Assembly: GCA_030295235.1 (NCBI GenBank)
Contig: AP026135.1
Location: 1,164,001 to 1,228,000 of the forward strand
Direction of reading: 5' to 3'
Source of the DNA: Fistulifera solaris
Lineage: Eukaryota > Bacillariophyta > Bacillariophyceae > Naviculales > Stauroneidaceae
Length of the DNA stretch: 64,000 nt
This document shows positions 58,899-64,000 of this stretch, in pieces (the stretch's first letter is position 1; each line of letters begins with the position of its first letter). The translations under genes and the position numbers were made by a program. A model generated the notes under the pieces. It was given only the letters and a program-made list of their open reading frames with translations. It did not search any database and was not told the origin of the DNA.

Positions 58899-60233
58899 TT
58901 ACTTTTTACGGGCCAAGAAGAAGTAAGAAGGCGTAAAGATTTCTTGTTTGCCTCCATCGACCAAGTCAATGGCCGTAGCATTCAACAAGGCACTGACACG
59001 GACCGTTCCTTTCGGGGCAATCCACAAGAGCTCCAACGTCGACACAACGGCATGTGTGATCATGCGTCCAAGACGAGTCATGCGGAATCCACTCAACGAG
59101 TACTTTCCATTCAAAGTATCGTACCAGGGAATTTGATGAGGGCTGTGCACATTCGCGTTAGCATCAAAGGCTTCCAAGACTTCAAACCCAGAGTCCTTGA
59201 GAGCTTGCTGAACTTGTTCGGCGGTAGCGAGAGTAGGTAATCCGTTTCCAACTTCAATGCCTTCTTTGATACGAAGATGATCTTTGTTGTTGGGGTCGTA
59301 TCCCTTTTCAGGGAGAACGACCCACTCGTATCCGACAAAGAGACCTCCCTTTTTCAAGAGCTGATTGACTCCAGAAAAGCACTGCACACGATCCGGACTG
59401 TGGCAAGTAGCTTCAATGGCAAAGGCCACGTCAAACTGTCCGGCCGGCAACAACTCTGGCAACTTCTGAAAGTCTCCTTGAATGAGACGGCATTTATCGG
59501 CAATGCCCTGTTCTTGGCAGTACTTGTTTCCTACTTTGACTTGGTACTCGTTGATGGTGACCCCGGTAATATCACTGTTGGTGAAATGCTGAATGTTGCG
59601 CATGGGTCCACCGACACCACATCCAACATCGACGGCCTTGGTGTTGGGTCCCATACCAGCTCGCAACGCCAAATAGTGTTCCGCACGCTTGATAGACTCC
59701 ATGAAGGTTTCTCCCTTGACACGAGGAGCAAAGTGGAAGGACTGTGTTTCAAAAAGAAGCGTTTTATGGGGATAAATTAAGTAGAATGTGAGACACGAGA
59801 AGAAAAGACACGACACGTATGTTGCTACAACAATCCCTCCTTTCTCTCAAACACCTAGACAGTCTCGATAATGACGCACCTGTCCCCATCCCCATTCATA
59901 AAAGTCCGTAACAAGATCATAAAAGTTGTTAATCATCGTCTTGTATTCCTTTTCACGTTTCTGAATGCTCGCTTGATCGTGAAGACTTCCTACATTTTTG
60001 CGCGCTCCCGTAAACAAGTCATCATAATCATCCATACTATTCTTGACTTGATTGCGTTTCAAAACACTGTCCTTATTTTGCAACAAAGTGGCCGATCCGG
60101 AAAAGCATGTCTTGTAAAGGAGAGTGACCGCGACAGTCGCTCCTCCGGCGAGTAGCAACGGCGTGCTGTGTTCGCCGGCAGCTGCCGTGATCTTGTCGAT
60201 CAATTGAGTTAGTTTCTCGTTGCTGCGCGTCAT
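58899..60233 (-). CDS. SMT1: Sterol C-24 methyltransferase (spliced)
   Basis: Moves a methyl group from S-adenosylmethionine to C-24 of a sterol side chain, in the ER membrane. Exons 59880-60233 and 58899-59741 give 398 residues. The N-terminus has a membrane segment (TPLLLAGGATVAVTLLYKTC) and then FYDLVTDFYEWGWGQ spliced to SFHFAPR. Family motifs are VDVGCGVGGPMRNI for SAM, VTINEYQV, FAIEATCHSPD and GGLFVGYEWV. The C-terminal sterol domain ends SYFFLARKK. The call is SMT1/ERG6-like; a later SMT2 step cannot be excluded from sequence alone. Confidence 0.94.
59742..59879 (-). other. Intron of the sterol methyltransferase gene
   Basis: 138 bp, GTGCGT donor and ACACAG acceptor; joins YEWGWGQ to SFHFAPR, continuous in the family. 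Confidence 0.85.
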
Positions 60234-60836
60234 TCTTTCGAAAAGGAATGTGTTTGCTACACACAAGTTCTCGTTTTGGCTCACGAAGCAAACGAATGTG
60301 CAAGATGCACGGCTGAAGGCTCTGAGCAAAAAAAACTCTTTTTCTTTGTTGCATCATCGTCGTCGTCGATTTTGACTGTTGGTTATAGTGTAGATTGGTG
60401 TGCGGTGGAAACCTGGATCCAAAACCAATGCCGTTCCTGGAGGTTCGTAAGATGACTAGTGAAAAACAGTACAACGTCATTTTTTGTTATCCAACCGTTG
60501 ATTACCGTATTGTCCAAGTGATTGTTTCCGTTGCTCAGATGGAAAGAATGAATGGATTGGGTGAGAATCTCGTGGCACTATCGGTGAAAATGAAGAATAC
60601 ATCATTACTATACAAACAGTCAGTGCCCTTATCTCCCTCCACATTTACATCGACATTCAATTCTCTTCATCATGCTGGTAATGGAGAGGTGCGAGCGCCT
60701 CAACATTCTCTTTATTCTTCTAACCTACCTGTACCAGGTAACCTTCTCATTCAAACCATAACCTTTTCATACAGCGTAAGCATTCCTTCAAAAATGTGCC
60801 CTCCGGAACTGGAAGCAACGGCATATTGCCAAGACT
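60234..60836. other. Divergent intergenic region, no gene seen
   Basis: 603 bp between the sterol methyltransferase and the multipass protein. A 153-residue plus-strand frame (60395-60856) is open but has no family features and overlaps the next start. Confidence 0.4.
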
Positions 60837-62198
60837 ATGCAATCGCAGAACCATGAGAATGCGAATCCTTTTCCTTCATCATCCACGACAACCACAACTC
60901 CTCTCACAACAACTGCCTCACGTCCGCGAAAGACACTGCAAGATCGCAAACGAATCCCATTTAGTATCTATTTGACAGTCGTTGTATGTCTCTTGTTGCA
61001 ATTTGCGGCGGGTGTGTGGAATGCATCGACGTTAATTCTCTGGAAAGACAGCATGTGCACTGCGTGGGAAACGTTTCTACAGCATGTTTACTATTTAGGA
61101 ACACCGCCGTCGTCGACAACAACTACTTCGACACAACGAGAATACGCACAAACGGTTGCATTGGCATTCTTGACTTTATCAGTAGTCTACGTCTTTTTCT
61201 TGGCCCCTTTGAAAGCAGGATTGTGGACAGGTCAACGAGCGAAACGACATCTCGTGCATCGTTACGGAGGATTGACTTATATGCTGCAATATGCGGCAGC
61301 GTGGCTGGAATTTGGGTCGCAATACAACCCGTCTTCGAACATTACCCATTTCATTAGTATCAACGGTATGCGTAAATGAGTCCTCGTTTCTTGTCAGCAC
61401 ATCGAGCTCTTCGTCTTCTCAAATTTATGCTTCCCATCAAACAGGACTCGTGCAAGGTATCAGTGCTTTCGTTTCTTTCAAAGTATTGCCAGAATTGGAA
61501 GACGCTGGATATATATCCGATAAAGCGGTGTTGAGTCGCAATTTTGTGCACGAGAACATTTTCTTTACTCTCATGGTGTACTTTGGTTCGATCTACTATC
61601 AACCGTCGTATCGTGCGCAATTGCAGTCTACCACATTGGGACGTGTCTTGGAAGCACTCTTCGTATTTTGGCCCTATGTGCTCATTCGGATATGGTTTCC
61701 CATAACACGCTTTCGTAATGCAGGAACGACACACAATGGCCGTACGAAACTCAATCAAACCTTTTATGAGATATCCACAGTTCTCATTAAAATATTCTTT
61801 CTCTGGGCCAAATACTTTCTCGGATTCTACATCAATTTCTTGGTGTATCTGGATCTTTGTCGCCCCAACAATGGCAGTTTGTACACGGACTCTATTTGTT
61901 AAATGCGGGGACCGTCAGTTTGGCGGTTTTTTTGCACACCATGCGCTTCAAAAAAGTTTTGCCCCCCAAAGTTACCATGTCGATTTACTTGTTGCAGATT
62001 TATTTGACGTTCGTGGCCATCCCCATGGCGTATCCCATCTTTGTGGAGCACTTACCCTTGTGCGGACTGACTTTGGCAGGATTGCTTTGTAACATGACGC
62101 GCAGTCGAGCTGTTCATGCTGTGTGGTGTGGGGTTACTATGCTATTGCTTTGTCGAAGAGATTACTCACAATACTTGGGACAACAATTTGCGTGGTAA
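60837..62198 (+). CDS. Multipass membrane protein of unknown family (spliced)
   Basis: Exon 1 is 60837-61365; the second part runs 61445-62198. After a Thr-rich disordered start, hydrophobic helices appear at IYLTVVVCLLLQFAAGVW, ALAFLTLSVVYVFFLAPL, LEALFVFWPYVLIRIWF, IKIFFLWAKYFLGFYINFL, AGTVSLAVFLHTM and a last group near the C-terminus, at least six in all. The frame changes once near 61855, between VYLDL and SPQQWQFVHGLYLLN; hydrophobic pattern and codon use continue. Several parts (VHRYGGLTYMLQYAAAW, NFVHENIFFTLMVYFG) look conserved, but I cannot name the family. Confidence 0.62.
61366..61444 (+). other. Intron of the multipass protein gene
   Basis: 79 bp, GTATGC donor and AAACAG acceptor; joins FISIN to GLVQGISAF across a split Gly codon. 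Confidence 0.75.
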
Positions 62199-62282
62199 AA
62201 TGGACATATTAACGACCCAAATACGAAACGAAGAAGGAAAATCCAGCCAGAATATTATAATGTAACGCGCACATATTCATCT

Positions 62283-63353
62283 TTACAATATCACGCACAC
62301 GCATTTGTATTCCGTCACTTCAAAAGTAGGATCCGTTTTAGTGACGGTGCGTATTTTCTGCGCCGGAGGAGCTGGAACCGCTTCTTTCACAACACGTTGG
62401 ACTGGCATCGGTGATGCCGCTTCGGTGACGACGACCGGAGATTCGGAAGGAGGTCCCTCGTCCAATTTGTCTTCGGTCAACAATATACCGGTCGGTTTCA
62501 GTTTCGCTTTCGTAAAGGTTGGTGGAGAAGCCGGTGATGTCGGTGACATGGGCGTCTCCTCGGCTTTACGCAATTGCGCTTGCTGAAAGGCTGGTGGACG
62601 CGAGGGCACGTCCTTTTGTCAGAGTAATCTCTCGCTTTGGCTATCGGTTCTTCGGGCTTTTTGGAAAACCATGCCTTCTTTTTCGGTTCGGTTGGCGCAT
62701 TATCGCTGGTTGTGGCAGTTGCTGCAGCACTTGGTTTCGGTTTCGGTGGGGGAGGTGCTAAAGGTTCCGTTGCAATGGGTCGCATCTTCATTTCCGGAGG
62801 CGATGCAGTTTCTTTTTCTTGGGACGCACCACCATGTAGTCGATTGTGCCGACGCGCAGCCATAAGAGCGACTTGTTCCGCCAAGGTCGACGTCGGGGCA
62901 TTCAAAGGCTTTGATTGCGAAGGCAAGACATCTTCAATGTGTTTTCGAACGGGCTCTTCTGCGGGTACTTCGCCATTTACACGAGCATTCCGCTTGGCTG
63001 CCATGGCAAGAATCTCATTGTTGAGTGATGAGCTGCCACTGCTACCCATCAAAGGATGCGGAGGACGAGATGCTCGTGCACTATTTTCGTTACTACCACC
63101 GTCAATGACTGCAAGTTGTTTCGAAGGACGAGGGTCATCCGTCGGATTTTCTATTCTTTTTTGCTCCATCTTCTTAGCTGCTTCTGCTAGCATGTTTTTA
63201 GCCCCAGCACCGCCGAAAAGAGGGTGGGGAGGTCGCCCTAAAGAAGTGGAGACAAAGTATTCGATTGAATGAGTGAGTCATAGTGAGAAAAGGCAACGAA
63301 AAGACAATTGCACGGAACGGTAATTTACAAGATTTGGTTTTACCTTCTGCCAT
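62283..63353 (-). CDS. Proline-rich protein with repeated motifs and C-terminal CVIL prenylation box (spliced)
   Basis: A 10-nt first exon (63344-63353) encodes MAE plus one base; the rest runs 63237 to 62283. A motif RPPHPL(F/M)G appears twice, each followed by a short amphipathic helix (MLAEAAKKMEQKR and NNEILAMAAKRNARVNG). A third such helix is LAEQVALMAARRHNRLHGG. These recall short actin-binding helices of WH2 type, but the match is weak. Pro/Lys-rich linkers follow. The last residues KCVCVIL form a CaaX box ending in Leu, typical of geranylgeranylation, so the protein is probably membrane-tethered. The frame changes once near 62620, next to an AAAA run. Family unknown. Confidence 0.62.
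63238..63343 (-). other. Intron of the CVIL-box protein gene
   Basis: 106 bp, GTAAAA donor and CTTTAG acceptor; joins ATG GCA GAA G to GG CGA, placing MAEG before RPPHPLFG. Confidence 0.65.
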
Positions 63354-64000
63354 GATGAAGAAGTTTCTATCGTACTATTATAGAGTAATGAAGGACAACA
63401 ACGGTAAGCAAAGTTGAATGACCGCATTCGCAAACAAAAGAAACGATGAAAGATACTTGTACAAAGGACTAGATTCAAAAAAAAAACCTGTACTTGCAAG
63501 TTCGAAGTATGGCAAGACTTGAAAAGTCATTTTGGAATTTGATTGAACTGTGTTAAGCATTAAGGATGAAGGTAACAGAGCAGTGACCATTGGGTATCCA
63601 TACGGTACTCAAGGCTTTAAGAAAGAATAGTCACACCCGTTTTACCATCTTTAACGGCTTATCAAACCGTAGATCTAGTTTGTTTGTTAAAGCCCGGTTG
63701 CCTATTTACTATTATTTACCGGAATAAAATGCCTTTTCTCCGCCTCAAGGACACAAAAAGCGTTATTCCACACAACACAGATTTCATCGTTGGCTTTTCT
63801 TTAACGCTAACCGCCAAAATAACTCCTTCATCGCGTCCTTTCTTAGCGAAACAAGAACGATAACGCCTCGATGATACAAAACTGGTCGCCGGTCAATCTT
63901 GGTTTCAAACGGTCTCCAAAAATTCAGCGACAGCCAATTCACAAGGCAATCAGCGACGAAATGTATCATCATCATGCGGTGCCTTTTCCCTTCCTCTGTT
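63354..64000. other. Right-end intergenic stretch
   Basis: Contains a partial TIR-element copy at 63605-63640. Short frames here show no features. No gene seen up to the window edge. Confidence 0.4.
63605..63640. repeat. Diverged partial copy of dispersed TIR element
   Basis: GGTACTCAAGGCTTTAAG and then AATAGTCACACCCGT follow the order of the 31.3-kb element (GGTACCCAGTCTTTAAG to ATAGTCACACCCGT), with a short internal deletion. Confidence 0.55.

Noticed and set aside
60395-60856. 153-residue frame before the multipass protein
   Set aside because: No family features, overlaps the start of the next gene in another frame, and fits an upstream leader better.
1-63353. Tiny introns as the cause of the frame changes
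   Set aside because: Clear introns here are 74-138 bp with good GT and AG signals; most frame changes have no room or signals for an intron, since homology is continuous to within a few residues. The one near 40.4 kb remains open.
1-64000. Retroelements, LTRs or virus-like genes
   Set aside because: I saw no reverse transcriptase, integrase, capsid or polymerase motifs and no long terminal repeats.

Overview
This window looks like nuclear DNA of a pennate-type diatom (photosynthetic stramenopile). Several proteins carry the two-part plastid pre-sequence typical of diatoms: a signal peptide ending in an Ala/Ser-Phe cleavage motif, followed by a short transit peptide. Examples are phosphoribulokinase, an HCF101-like protein, a Tic22-like protein, a RibD-type deaminase and two RluA-like proteins. 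Genes are compact, lie on both strands, and carry zero to two short GT-AG introns (74-138 bp where defined). I see no tRNA, rRNA, CRISPR array, retroelement or virus-like element.

Layout. 0-7.6 kb, all minus strand: two small plastid-targeted unknowns, an array of about 18 palindromic units (2038-2632), a UAS-UBX protein, phosphoribulokinase and mitochondrial enoyl reductase. 8.1-24 kb: a Fic-RING protein, a START-like protein, an RNase P/MRP Rpp30-like subunit, the first member of a secreted 8-cysteine family, a CXXC-SET chromatin protein, ALG6, HCF101-like and a class I aminotransferase. 24-32 kb is gene-poor. It holds three more copies of the secreted family plus dispersed short repeats, including a small terminal-inverted-repeat element. 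32-43 kb: methylcrotonyl-CoA carboxylase alpha, two tandem MORN proteins, a deaminase fused to a CRM domain, a membrane-anchored unknown and a CobW/ZNG1 GTPase. 42.6-50 kb: two RluA-like paralogues flanking an unknown protein, then TFIIH p34. 50-64 kb: a pair of disordered paralogues, an LRR-like membrane protein, a DUF1336 protein, Tic22-like, sterol C-24 methyltransferase, a multipass membrane protein and a prenylation-motif protein.

The genes serve mostly unrelated housekeeping roles: carbon fixation, Fe-S and protein import in the plastid; leucine breakdown and fatty acid synthesis in mitochondria; N-glycosylation, sterol synthesis, transcription and chromatin. The accessory signal is local duplication: the four-copy secreted family, the MORN pair, the RluA pair and the disordered pair.

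About ten otherwise convincing genes change frame by one base, often within or beside a short homopolymer. This looks more like indel errors in the assembly than mass gene decay, so coordinates of those genes are outer limits of the coding region.
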